From Prevotellaceae bacterium (GTDB taxonomy: Bacteria; Bacteroidota; Bacteroidia; Bacteroidales; UBA932), in the NCBI GenBank assembly GCA_031273485.1, contig JAISRS010000175.1, positions 1 through 23,108 of the forward strand: a DNA stretch of 23,108 bases, given 5' to 3'. A program made the translations under genes and the position numbers. The notes beneath the pieces were generated by a model. That model was not told the origin of the DNA. It saw only the letters and a program-made list of their open reading frames with translations, and searched no databases. Shown here piece after piece: positions 9,523-16,509 of the stretch. Every line of letters begins with the position of its first letter. Positions within the stretch are counted from its first letter, which is position 1.

Positions 9523-9541
9523 AATTTTGCGTTGCAAAATT
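9523..9541. promoter_or_regulatory. Perfect inverted repeat over the methyltransferase promoter (possible operator)
   Basis: Two perfect 8-base arms, AATTTTGC and GCAAAATT, are separated by GTT. The palindrome covers the putative -7 element and the expected transcription start. It could be a binding site for an autoregulating methyltransferase or another repressor, or a short leader hairpin. No separate controller gene is visible. Confidence 0.35.
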
Positions 9542-9554
9542 ACTGATTTTTTCG
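9533..9554 (-). repeat. 22-base direct repeat, copy at the defence operon promoter
   Basis: On the minus strand it reads CGAAAAAATCAGTAA, then T, then TTTGCA. The copy at 12652-12673 differs only by G for T at the sixteenth base. Both are immediately upstream of a cargo operon and in the same orientation. Confidence 0.75.
9535..9542 (-). promoter_or_regulatory. Putative -7 element (TAATTTTG) driving the defence operon
   Basis: TAATTTTG matches the Bacteroidota -7 consensus TAnnTTTG and lies 19 bases upstream of the methyltransferase ATG, so the leader would be very short. No convincing -33 TTTG is seen at normal spacing. It sits inside a 22-base sequence (9533-9554) repeated almost exactly at 12652-12673. 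Confidence 0.5.
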
Positions 9555-9638
9555 ATATAACGGTTTTTTATGTTTTTTTTAATGCTTATTTATAACAGCA
9601 AAAATACAACTCGCTTGTAATTAGTATATTGTATGTTA

Positions 9639-10540
9639 TCACTCCTTTTTCTTGGTATAACTGCCGTGAGTTTGTCTTGTAAGCAGCCCTGCATTGACAA
9701 ATCGGGCAATTTGCTTGTTGGCGGTTTTGTAATTGCGCAGCAATTTCATGATATTTGGCGCGGTCGAATTGGTCTGGGAAGGCTTGGAACAGTGCCATTT
9801 TTGGGTTGCTGATTTGTGCGGGTGTTGCCGCAGGTAACTGCCGAAAAACAAAGGCGGAGTGTTGTAAAAGTACTTTCAAAATTTCCATTGCAATTTGAAA
9901 ATCGGTGTTGGAACAAACGATTGTAGTGTTTATGTTACCGCTATCCATTATCCGCAAAACAGTAAGCATCATTCCCGCGCGAAAAGTAATTAACCCCAAA
10001 CGGCGAATTGTACCTATATAATCATTGCCCAAAAGTTCCCAATATTGTTGCTGTATCTGTTCAAAATAGGCGTTGAATTGCTTCTGTTGGGCATTTGAGA
10101 GCGAAAAGCAGATATTATTGTACAGTTTGAGCGTTTTGTAAAAGTCAAAAAACTGTTCGCCGAAACGATTAAAGCGTTGGTATAACGATTCGTGTTCATT
10201 GCAGGCAAACACATCAATCTATTGCAAACGGATATTCATTGGATAGAACATAAAATGGCGGAACAAGCCGTTTTCGGCATCAGGAATGAGGCGTTGCAGT
10301 CGGGGTGTACCCGATGCAACGCCGACAAGCGGGGCATTTCGAGCGTTACATATTCGCAGTCTTTACGCCGCAGGTATGATATTTTTTCGTGGTGGAACGC
10401 TTTGCGAAAACCATCGGAATAGTTGCCGTGCTCGGATTTGAATGTTTGGGCCAATGTGCCGCTCTCGGTTTCGAACATCAAACCTATGCCAGAAAATTGT
10501 AATTGGATTACAAGTTCGCGCAGTCCAAATATTTTTAGTT
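9639..10540 (-). pseudogene. DUF3987 (mobile-element primase/replication-type) pseudogene, 5' end missing
   Basis: Three pieces in different frames read as one DUF3987-type protein. The first runs from about 10540 with GLMFETESGTLAQTF and GNYSDGFRKAFHHE up to PRLSAL. A frameshift near 10318-10326 leads into ASGTPRLQRLIPDAENGLF and FMFYPMNIRLQ. An in-frame amber codon at 10219-10221, where the family has Trp, precedes IDVFACNEHESLYQRF and GTIRRLGLITFRAGM. A second frameshift near 9724-9745 restores the usual C-terminus, FVNAGLLTRQTHGSY, ending at 9639. The longest intact piece, 9586-10212, is only a fragment of this gene. The N-terminal half is absent, cut by the radical SAM cassette. DUF3987 proteins accompany VirE/primase functions in Bacteroides mobile elements, so this marks a decayed element. 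Confidence 0.85.
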
Positions 10541-10656
10541 TTGTTGTTGTTGTTCTTTTCTTTTATCCAATTTTTTTTATTGAAAAAGAACAACCCTTTA
10601 CTGCCTGAATCACTTCCCGCTTCAACAGGTAGTATTTCAATTTTTATTTTTTTCAT
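10363..10656 (-). CDS. Small ORF after the radical SAM gene; possible truncated third cassette gene or peptide
   Basis: An ATG at 10656 begins two bases after the radical SAM stop, which suggests coupling. The first ~45 residues (MKKIKIEILPVEAGSDSGSK, then an FFFNKKNW stretch and a Lys/Asn-rich run) belong to the AT-rich cassette. From about 10535 downstream the reading frame passes through the DUF3987 remnant in the wrong frame, so the remaining ~50 residues look meaningless. Two readings fit: a third cassette gene truncated by the junction, or a short peptide whose tail was replaced. The position just after a radical SAM gene would suit a modified-peptide substrate, but I see no precursor signature. 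Treat it as a doubtful gene. Confidence 0.3.
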   Translation of the reverse strand: MKKIKIEILPVEAGSDSGSKGLFFFNKKNWIKEKNNNNKTKNIWTARTCNPITIFWHRFDVRNRERHIGPNIQIRARQLFRWFSQSVPPRKNIIPAA

Positions 10657-10658
10657 TT

Positions 10659-11726
10659 TCAAAATAAAAAATTCGTGAAATAATTACTAATATATTTTTT
10701 TCTTAATTTCATTATTTCGCAAAAGTTACATTTTTTTACATTATCCAAACTTAATTCATAATAATTGCGCTTATTTATGTCATCAGCATCAGATAATATA
10801 TAACCGTCATCTGTTATTATTAGTTGCCTTAAAAATGGTATATCAACAAACTGCAATGCAATTTCAACAATATGTCCATTAATATTCCAATATATAGGTT
10901 TACCATATTCTAAATATAACTTTAACTTTTCTGACATAAAATGTTCATTGTTAATCAAATATTCCGTATAAAAGTCACTGATACAAAATTTTAAATCTAT
11001 TTCTTGATTGGTACTTTTCAGTTGTGTTATTTTTTTGATTGAATTTTCTATAATATTTAACAAATCAATAGGTGAAATTATATTTAAAGAGTTTTGTATA
11101 GCACTACCTACAAAATGTAAGGGTGCAGCAAATATCTTTGTCATTTTCTTTTCTATCAATATATCCAATAAATCCAAAAAATAATCTTTATTGATTTCTG
11201 ATAAAGTCGTTGAAGTACTGATTTTATCATTAGGCAATAAAGAGTCTAATTTCGTTACCAATTTTTCAAAATGGTTATTTCCACGAATAAAATCATTAAT
11301 GTCTTTTGTCCCCTCAACACTAAATTCAATGTAATCTAAATTTGTCGATAAAAGTTTTTCGTATATATGTTTTTCAACACTTATGCCATTACTTACAATG
11401 CCATAAAATAAACTATATTTATTTTTTTGTTTTGCAATATAACTTAATACAGAAAACAAATCATTATTTAATAATGGTTCTTTCCCTGAAAAATGAAAAT
11501 GTTTAATTCCATTTTGTATAGCATTTTCTATAATGTTAATCCATTCATCACGCGATAATGGGCTTTTGCTTGGTAATTTATCGCCAAAGTAACAATGCTT
11601 ACATTGCAGATTGCATTTTTGGCTAATAACCAATTCTAATGTAATAATGCTATTATCCAAATTTTCAATACGGTATTTTTCTTTCAAAATAGTATCCGTA
11701 TCAAGTATATCTTTCAAATTAACCAT
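10659..11726 (-). CDS. Radical SAM protein of unknown function
   Basis: This 355-residue protein has the radical SAM CxxxCxxC cluster motif as CNLQCKHC, with Cys near residues 36, 40 and 43. HFHFSGKEPLL near 96-106 stands where most relatives have GGEP, the AdoMet-contacting motif. EFSVEGTKDINDFIRG near 132-147 matches the usual fourth strand and following loop. The C-terminal part has DDGYILSDADD and CNFCEIMKLRKKY, a reduced SPASM/twitch-like end with only one CxxC, too little for the usual auxiliary clusters. It therefore carries one secure [4Fe-4S] cluster. It lies 18 bases downstream of the two-TM gene and is strikingly AT-rich (two sampled 60-base lines gave 17% and 22% G+C). It is not a viperin: the motifs and C-terminus differ. 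Possibly modifies the partner protein or a peptide; that is inference. Confidence 0.9.
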   Translation of the reverse strand: MVNLKDILDTDTILKEKYRIENLDNSIITLELVISQKCNLQCKHCYFGDKLPSKSPLSRDEWINIIENAIQNGIKHFHFSGKEPLLNNDLFSVLSYIAKQKNKYSLFYGIVSNGISVEKHIYEKLLSTNLDYIEFSVEGTKDINDFIRGNNHFEKLVTKLDSLLPNDKISTSTTLSEINKDYFLDLLDILIEKKMTKIFAAPLHFVGSAIQNSLNIISPIDLLNIIENSIKKITQLKSTNQEIDLKFCISDFYTEYLINNEHFMSEKLKLYLEYGKPIYWNINGHIVEIALQFVDIPFLRQLIITDDGYILSDADDINKRNYYELSLDNVKKCNFCEIMKLRKKYISNYFTNFLF

Positions 11727-11744
11727 TGTATTTCAAATTCTAAT

Positions 11745-12605
11745 TTATTCAGTTTCATAACATATAATATAATCCATCATTTTATCCGGGTTTTCAATTT
11801 CGTAGGAGAATACGCCATCTTGCTTTGATATTTCACGCACAAATAAAGCATCTCTCATTGAAAGTTCATATTTCCAAAGTGATATTTTATCAAAAGTTTG
11901 TTTGTTGTGAGGAATAAGTGTATGTTTGATTTTTTTTGTTATTTCTGAATAACAAGTAGATAATGTAATATAGTCATTTTTAATATCAAACATTTTAGGC
12001 CAAACCCACGAAATTTCTAATCTGATAAAAGAACCCGCTGTTCTTCTTCTTTCATAAGAAATGATAAACTCTTTGTTATAACCGTCTTTATCAAGTGTAG
12101 AGACATTAAGGTTGCTATTATTGCTGGCGTCTTTAGCTGTAATCGTTATTTTATCTTTCGAAGCTGACGAGGATAAATCATTCGCAATAATAAACTTAAA
12201 GTTATCTGAATCTCTTAATAATTCCCCATATATTTTCATTGTTGTTTTTGAATCTTTGCGTTCACTTGTTCCATTAATTTCTGTTATCTTTTCCAATAAT
12301 ATTATAGACATATTGTTATCAATATATTTACTTCTTTCTTGTTTTTTATGTACATTGCCCAAAAAATGTCTATTATTAATTATCGGAATCACCCCTGCGT
12401 TTTCCAACTGTTTATTTTTTTTATATTGTATATACATAGATATAGACAACATTATCAATCCTATAGCAATATAAAACCATACAGTTGTAAACATTGAAAT
12501 CCAACACAGATTCTCAATTACCTCCTTCACGGTTTTGACCACTGTAATAATAGAAGACAAGAACCCAACCATTGAACCTATAAGTATTTTTTTATGCTTA
12601 TCCAA
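11745..12605 (-). CDS. Two-TM membrane protein with beta-rich soluble domain, cassette partner of the radical SAM protein
   Basis: I do not recognise the family. The N-terminus has a basic stub, a TM segment (ILIGSMVGFLSSIITVV) and a second (FTTVWFYIAIGLIMLSISMY). A soluble domain of ~220 residues follows, with alternating hydrophobic, strand-like runs (KITITAK, KEFIISYERR, FIRLEISWVWP). This recalls two-TM, beta-rich defence effectors such as Cap15-like proteins, but it is longer and no CD-NTase is near. The start is uncertain. The frame is open to a TTG at 12656 and beyond, yet that TTG lies inside the putative promoter. A TTG at 12605 gives a short basic N-terminus before TM1, and the first ATG is at 12572 but cuts into TM1. 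I chose 12605. Likely inner-membrane, soluble domain in the cytoplasm by the positive-inside rule. Confidence 0.75.
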   Translation of the reverse strand: MDKHKKILIGSMVGFLSSIITVVKTVKEVIENLCWISMFTTVWFYIAIGLIMLSISMYIQYKKNKQLENAGVIPIINNRHFLGNVHKKQERSKYIDNNMSIILLEKITEINGTSERKDSKTTMKIYGELLRDSDNFKFIIANDLSSSASKDKITITAKDASNNSNLNVSTLDKDGYNKEFIISYERRRTAGSFIRLEISWVWPKMFDIKNDYITLSTCYSEITKKIKHTLIPHNKQTFDKISLWKYELSMRDALFVREISKQDGVFSYEIENPDKMMDYIICYETE

Positions 12606-12651
12606 TTTTTTTAATAATGCGACCTTGTTTAAAATAAAACTAATTTGAAAG

Positions 12652-12673
12652 TGCAAACTTACTGATTTTTTCG
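12652..12673 (-). repeat. 22-base direct repeat, copy at the radical SAM cassette promoter
   Basis: Partner of 9533-9554 (21 of 22 bases identical, same orientation). Similarity falls off just outside the repeat on both sides. Confidence 0.75.
12654..12661 (-). promoter_or_regulatory. Putative -7 element (TAAGTTTG) driving the radical SAM cassette
   Basis: TAAGTTTG fits TAnnTTTG and is embedded in the 22-base sequence 12652-12673, which repeats 9533-9554 with one difference. It lies just upstream of the two-TM gene and 40-50 bases from the broken end of the recombinase. Confidence 0.45.
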
Positions 12674-12694
12674 GATTAATAAAACTGCAAAATT

Positions 12695-13839
12695 TTAATT
12701 TTTGCTGACGGTATAAATATCCGTACCGTTTGTTAATTGCAGCGTGGCGAAGGTGTGACGGAAACAGTGGAAAGTAATTTTCTTTGTTATGCCAGCGGAT
12801 TCAATCTAACGTTTGAGCGGTTTAGAAATCCAAACGGGGTCGGGCAAATCTTCAAAAACAAGTTGATCGAGCTTTTGCGGCTCGCCGCAAAGTGCCAACG
12901 CCTGCGGCGAAATGGGCATATATTCAACGCCTTTTGTTTTTGTTGTGTAAAATTGAGGCGGACTTGGTCGCCGTCAATTTGTATTTCCTTCCAGCGCATT
13001 TTTTGAATATCGCAATGACGTAAGCCGGTAAGAGCAGAAAATAATGCAGCGTTTTTAAGCATTGGTTGGTCGCAAGACGTGGCGACCAGCGTATTGAGTT
13101 CTTCTGCTGTTAAAAACTCGCGGCAGCTTTCCTGGTCTTGTATCCCTTTGATTTTAGCGGATAAGTTAACCGTTAAATATCCATCGACAAAAGCCTGTTT
13201 TAGTGCGGCTTTGAAAACAGAAAAATAGGTTGCTGCGATGTTTCGGGCGATTGTTCCGGTTCTGTTTCCTCCACATGGAGCAGACAAAAGGAATGTCTTA
13301 AACTCTTCGGCTAACCGGTTATCTATTTTGGAAAACAACAAAATTTCGCCAGTAAACTGTTTTAGAAAATCAAGGGTACGTTGCTAATTGGTTATAATTG
13401 ACTGCGAACTATTGGCGTGGCGTTTCTTGGAAGTAGCTTCAAAATATTCAATGAAATTTTGTTGCGAACGCTCCTTTTGTTCGGCTTGTGCGGTTTCAGT
13501 ATCGCTGTACAAATCGGCATTATCATATTCGCGTTGGCGGAGCTTACGAACGCCATCGGCATACAAACACGCTTGTTGGTCTATTTCGGTTTTGCACACG
13601 ATTACGCCGTTCTCATCTCTTTTCGGCTTGAATGTTTTGGACGATTCAGTAGTTCGGGCGGTGCGCTTCTTATTCCAAACAATACTTGTAATTGTGCGAT
13701 TTAACGATTCAACTATGCGCTGCGGCTTGTTTTTGTCCGACATAAATACAGGATAACTTTCTATGCATAAATACCATTCATTACGAAAAACAGCTTTGCG
13801 TATTCTTACGGTTACTTTTGTCCTGTTCAACTGTTTCAT
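12695..13839 (-). pseudogene. Tyrosine recombinase/integrase pseudogene, catalytic Tyr end missing
   Basis: The start is ATG at 13839 (MKQLNRTKVTVRIRKAVF), followed by an arm-type DNA-binding region and a core-binding region (NFIEYFEATSKKRHA). The catalytic domain includes ALTGLRHCDIQKM with the first active-site Arg and FHCFRHTFATLQL with H-x-x-R. Four lesions are visible. Amber codons at 13384-13386 and 12806-12808 stand where relatives have Trp. One base is missing from an A-run near 12937-12941 (QQK, then the frame shifts). After TDIYTVSK (12701) similarity stops and an ochre follows at 12695-12697, so the LLGH region and the nucleophilic Tyr are gone. The gene cannot make an active enzyme. 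It belonged to a Bacteroides-type mobile element together with the HTH and DUF3987 remnants. Confidence 0.92.
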
Positions 13840-13845
13840 GTCCGA

Positions 13846-14302
13846 TTACTTTTTATTTGCAAAAATGCGGTCAAATTCTTCTTTGGGGACATATACAAAT
13901 TTGCTTATCTGTTTTTTAGGTATAGAATTGCGCCTAATGGTATTGCTGACAGCGGATGGAGAAACGACGCCAAACTTTTCTGTGATTTCGCCGATTGTGT
14001 AACATTTTTCCTGCGAATAGTCCATTTTCTTGGGCTGAACTTCGAGGGCGGTTAGCACAACTGCCAACGGTGTAAACATTGTTTCAATGTGTATGCAGCT
14101 GATTATTGTCAGCCGCTTGCCTAAATTGATTGCGGGAATTTTATCCAAACGCACAAGGCGATAAATGGTATCTCGCGAAATGCCGAAAAGCAAAACGACT
14201 TCAGCACTCTTTGGAACAAAAGCGTGTAATCACTGTCTTTGCTTCAAACTGTTTGCCGCAATGTTTGCAAACTTTTGGAATTTTCAACTCGCTATTCCCC
14301 AT
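13846..14302 (-). pseudogene. HTH (excisionase-like) DNA-binding protein, internally deleted
   Basis: The ATG at 14302 opens a zinc-ribbon-like N-terminus, VCKHCGKQFEAKTVITRFCSKEC, shown here in two parts: CKHC near residues 12-15 and the CSKEC pair further on. It stops at a TGA at 14201-14203. The downstream HTH part continues in another frame: LFGISRDTIYRLVRL, then IPAINLGKRLT, and a second HTH, CYTIGEITEKFGVVSPS, ending at 13846. The linker usually found between them is absent, so a deletion with frame change is the simplest explanation. The downstream 115-residue part from TTG 14193 may still be translated as an HTH protein. It is six bases upstream of the recombinase gene, the usual position of an excisionase/regulator in such elements. 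Confidence 0.75.
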
Positions 14303-14387
14303 ATAATAAATCGTTATTCGTATATGTTGCAAATATGCGATAAAAAGCAATATACAAGCATTATCATCAATGATTATTTAAAAACAA

Positions 14388-14422
14388 AAAATTCCTGTAA
14401 ACAATTAGTTTACAGGAATTTT
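14388..14422 (-). terminator. Rho-independent terminator of dnaK
   Basis: Two perfect 15-base arms (14388-14402 and 14408-14422, core ATTCCTGTAAAC) enclose a five-base loop. On the minus strand the hairpin is followed by a T-rich tract, TTTTTTGTTTTT, 30 bases downstream of the dnaK stop. It may also shield dnaK from the island. Confidence 0.85.
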
Positions 14423-14452
14423 ATAATTATTGATTATCAATTATAATCGCTC

Positions 14453-16357
14453 TTACTTCACTTCCTCAAAATCCACATCCGTAACATTTCCTTCACTGTT
14501 GCCGGACGCAGTAGCGCCTTCTGCAGGTTGTTGTGCTCCGCCGGTCGTCTGACTGTTCTGTGCATTATACAGGTCCTGACTGGCAGCCTGGAATACACTG
14601 TTCAATTCAGCTGATGCTGCATCAATACCTTCAATATCCTGTGCCTTATGCGCTTCTTTCAATTTGTTCAGAGCCGCTTCAATCTGTGTTTTTTTATCAG
14701 CCGGCAGTTTATCGCCTAAATCATTCAGTTGTTTTTCCGTTTGGAAAATTGTACTGTCGGCATGGTTAATTTTGTCGATACGCTCTTTTTCTTTCTTGTC
14801 GGCTTCGGCATTCGCGGCCGCTTCGTCTTTCATTCGTTTGACTTCTTCTTCCGACAGGCCGCTGGATGCTTCGATACGGATACTTTGCGCCTTACCGGTG
14901 CCTTTGTCCTTTGCCGATACATTCAGGATTCCGTTGGCATCAATATCGAACGTTACTTCAATTTGAGGCACGCCCCGCGGTGCCGGCGGAATGCCGTCCA
15001 GATGGAACCGCCCGATGGATTTGTTGTCTCTCGCCAAGGGACGTTCACCCTGCAGGATATGTATTTCAACCGAAGGCTGATTATCTGCGGCAGTGGTAAA
15101 TACTTCCGATTTCTTTGTCGGGATCGTCGTATTTGCTTCAATCAACCGCGTCATCACACTGCCCATCGTTTCGATGCCTAATGACAGCGGGGTGACGTCC
15201 AGCAGTACCACATCTTTCACTTCGCCGCTCATCACGCCTCCCTGAATAGCGGCGCCCACGGCTACAACTTCGTCTGGGTTTACACCCTTGGACGGTGTTT
15301 TGCCGAAGAACTTTTCCACCAGCGCCTGAATGGCCGGGATACGGGTCGAACCACCTACAAGAATGACTTCATCTATATCCGAGGTTGTCATTCCGGCATC
15401 GGAAATCGCTTTCCGGCAAGGTTCAATACACGATTGAATCAGTTTGTCGGCCAATTGCTCGAATTTGGAGCGGGTCAATGTTTTTACCAGATGCTTTGGC
15501 ACATTATCGACCGGCATGATGTACGGCAGATTGATTTCGGTGCTTGTTGAACTGGACAGTTCTATTTTTGCTTTTTCGGCTGCTTCTTTCAGACGCTGGA
15601 GCGCCATCGGCTCTTTCCGCAAATCGAGGCCTTCGTCTTTTAAAAATTCTTCTGCCAACCAGTCGATAATCACGTGGTCGAAATCATCTCCGCCGAGGTG
15701 TGTGTCGCCATTGGTTGATTTTACTTCAAATACGCCGCCGCCCAATTCCAGGATGGAGATGTCGAATGTACCGCCGCCCAAGTCAAAAACAGCAATCTTC
15801 ATATCTTTTGTTGCCTTGTCGAGACCGTAAGCCAGTGATGCGGCTGTCGGTTCGTTTACAATCCGGCGAACATTCAGTCCGGCAATTTCACCAGCCTCTT
15901 TTGTTGCCTGCCGTTGGGCGTCGCTGAAATATGCCGGAACGGTGATGACTGCATCCGTCACTTCCTGTCCCAGATAATCTTCGGCTGTTTTTTTCATTTT
16001 CTGAAGTATCATGGCGGATATTTCTTGCGGGGTATAAAGCCGTCCGTCGATATCCACACGAGGGGTGTTGTTGTCTCCACGTGCTATTTTGTAGGGTACG
16101 CGCGCAATTTCTTTCTGTACCTGTTCATAAGTCTCGCCCATAAAACGTTTGATCGAAAAAATCGTTTTCCGGGGATTTGTGATAGCCTGACGTTTTGCCG
16201 GGTCACCCACTTTGCGTTCGCCGCCGTCTACGAATGCGACAATGGAGGGGGTTGTTCTTTTTCCTTCACTGTTCGCTATGACTACCGGTTCGTTTCCTTC
16301 CAATACGGCAACACAAGAGTTCGTAGTGCCCAAGTCAATTCCAATAATTTTTCCCAT
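14453..16357 (-). CDS. dnaK: Molecular chaperone DnaK (Hsp70)
   Basis: This 634-residue protein is a full-length Hsp70. The N-terminal ATPase has GIDLGTTNSCVAV at 5-17, NEPTAASLAYGLDK, DLGGGTFDISIL and the VGGSTRIPAIQ loop. The substrate-binding domain includes VLLDVTPLSLGIET, and the C-terminal lid ends with the acidic tail VTDVDFEEVK. It binds and refolds exposed hydrophobic peptides in the cytosol with DnaJ and GrpE; neither partner is adjacent, which is common in Bacteroidota. The start ATG at 16357 gives the canonical MGKIIGIDLG. It has its own terminator and a distinct upstream region with sigma-54-like and TGACA repeat sites, so it is probably monocistronic and stress-responsive. It is the resident gene at the island edge. 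Confidence 0.98.
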   Translation of the reverse strand: MGKIIGIDLGTTNSCVAVLEGNEPVVIANSEGKRTTPSIVAFVDGGERKVGDPAKRQAITNPRKTIFSIKRFMGETYEQVQKEIARVPYKIARGDNNTPRVDIDGRLYTPQEISAMILQKMKKTAEDYLGQEVTDAVITVPAYFSDAQRQATKEAGEIAGLNVRRIVNEPTAASLAYGLDKATKDMKIAVFDLGGGTFDISILELGGGVFEVKSTNGDTHLGGDDFDHVIIDWLAEEFLKDEGLDLRKEPMALQRLKEAAEKAKIELSSSTSTEINLPYIMPVDNVPKHLVKTLTRSKFEQLADKLIQSCIEPCRKAISDAGMTTSDIDEVILVGGSTRIPAIQALVEKFFGKTPSKGVNPDEVVAVGAAIQGGVMSGEVKDVVLLDVTPLSLGIETMGSVMTRLIEANTTIPTKKSEVFTTAADNQPSVEIHILQGERPLARDNKSIGRFHLDGIPPAPRGVPQIEVTFDIDANGILNVSAKDKGTGKAQSIRIEASSGLSEEEVKRMKDEAAANAEADKKEKERIDKINHADSTIFQTEKQLNDLGDKLPADKKTQIEAALNKLKEAHKAQDIEGIDAASAELNSVFQAASQDLYNAQNSQTTGGAQQPAEGATASGNSEGNVTDVDFEEVK

Positions 16358-16418
16358 AGTTTTTATTTTAATTTTGATTTATACTCTGTTTTATATTTTA
16401 CTTGTTTTCTGCATCTGT

Positions 16419-16433
16419 TCAAAATGTGTGCCA
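16419..16433 (-). promoter_or_regulatory. Sigma-54-like promoter upstream of dnaK
   Basis: The minus strand reads TGGCACACATTTTGA: TGGCAC at the -24 position, four bases, then TTGA at the -12 position, close to TGGCACG-N4-TTGCA. It would give a leader of about 50 bases. The -12 GC is GA here, so activity is uncertain. Confidence 0.4.
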
Positions 16434-16465
16434 AAACAGAGATAAACGTTAAAAAAACGAATGTG

Positions 16466-16481
16466 CTGACAGGAACTGACA
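16466..16481. promoter_or_regulatory. Paired CTGACA boxes upstream of dnaK
   Basis: CTGACA occurs at 16466-16471 and again at 16476-16481, ten bases apart (one helical turn), 33 bases upstream of the sigma-54-like site. The arrangement suits an activator or repressor binding one DNA face, but no protein can be named. Confidence 0.35.
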
Positions 16482-16509
16482 ATATGGCGGAAAGAAGTCC
16501 TTTGTGCGC

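Larger units (their letters stand above)
1..14302 (-). mobile_element. Remnant mobile element/genomic island carrying defence cargo
   Basis: The HTH, tyrosine recombinase and DUF3987 remnants bracket or precede two cargo blocks: the radical SAM cassette and the six-gene restriction-type operon. The right end lies between the HTH gene and the dnaK terminator (14303-14387); the left end is outside the window. Loss of the recombinase active-site end implies it can no longer excise itself. No att repeats can be identified without the other end. Confidence 0.6.

Noticed and set aside
9586..10212. 208-residue open frame as an independent gene
   Set aside because: It reads as the C-terminal part of a DUF3987 protein, with the true C-terminus and N-terminal parts in other frames; treated as a fragment of the pseudogene.
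10659..11726. Prokaryotic viperin
   Set aside because: The cluster motif CNLQCKHC, the SGKEPLL segment and the C-terminal CxxC end do not fit viperin features that I know.
11745..12605. Cap15 effector of a CBASS system
   Set aside because: Architecture is similar, but the protein is longer and no CD-NTase or CBASS accessory gene is nearby; kept only as an analogy.
10219..13386. Reassignment of UAG to an amino acid
   Set aside because: The same genes also carry frameshifts and truncations, and the resident genes examined use TAA or TGA normally; decay is simpler.
14421..14446. AT-rich near-palindrome between the dnaK stop and terminator as an attachment site
   Set aside because: It lies on the dnaK side of the terminator and no second copy is visible; low-complexity AT sequence gives such symmetry easily.
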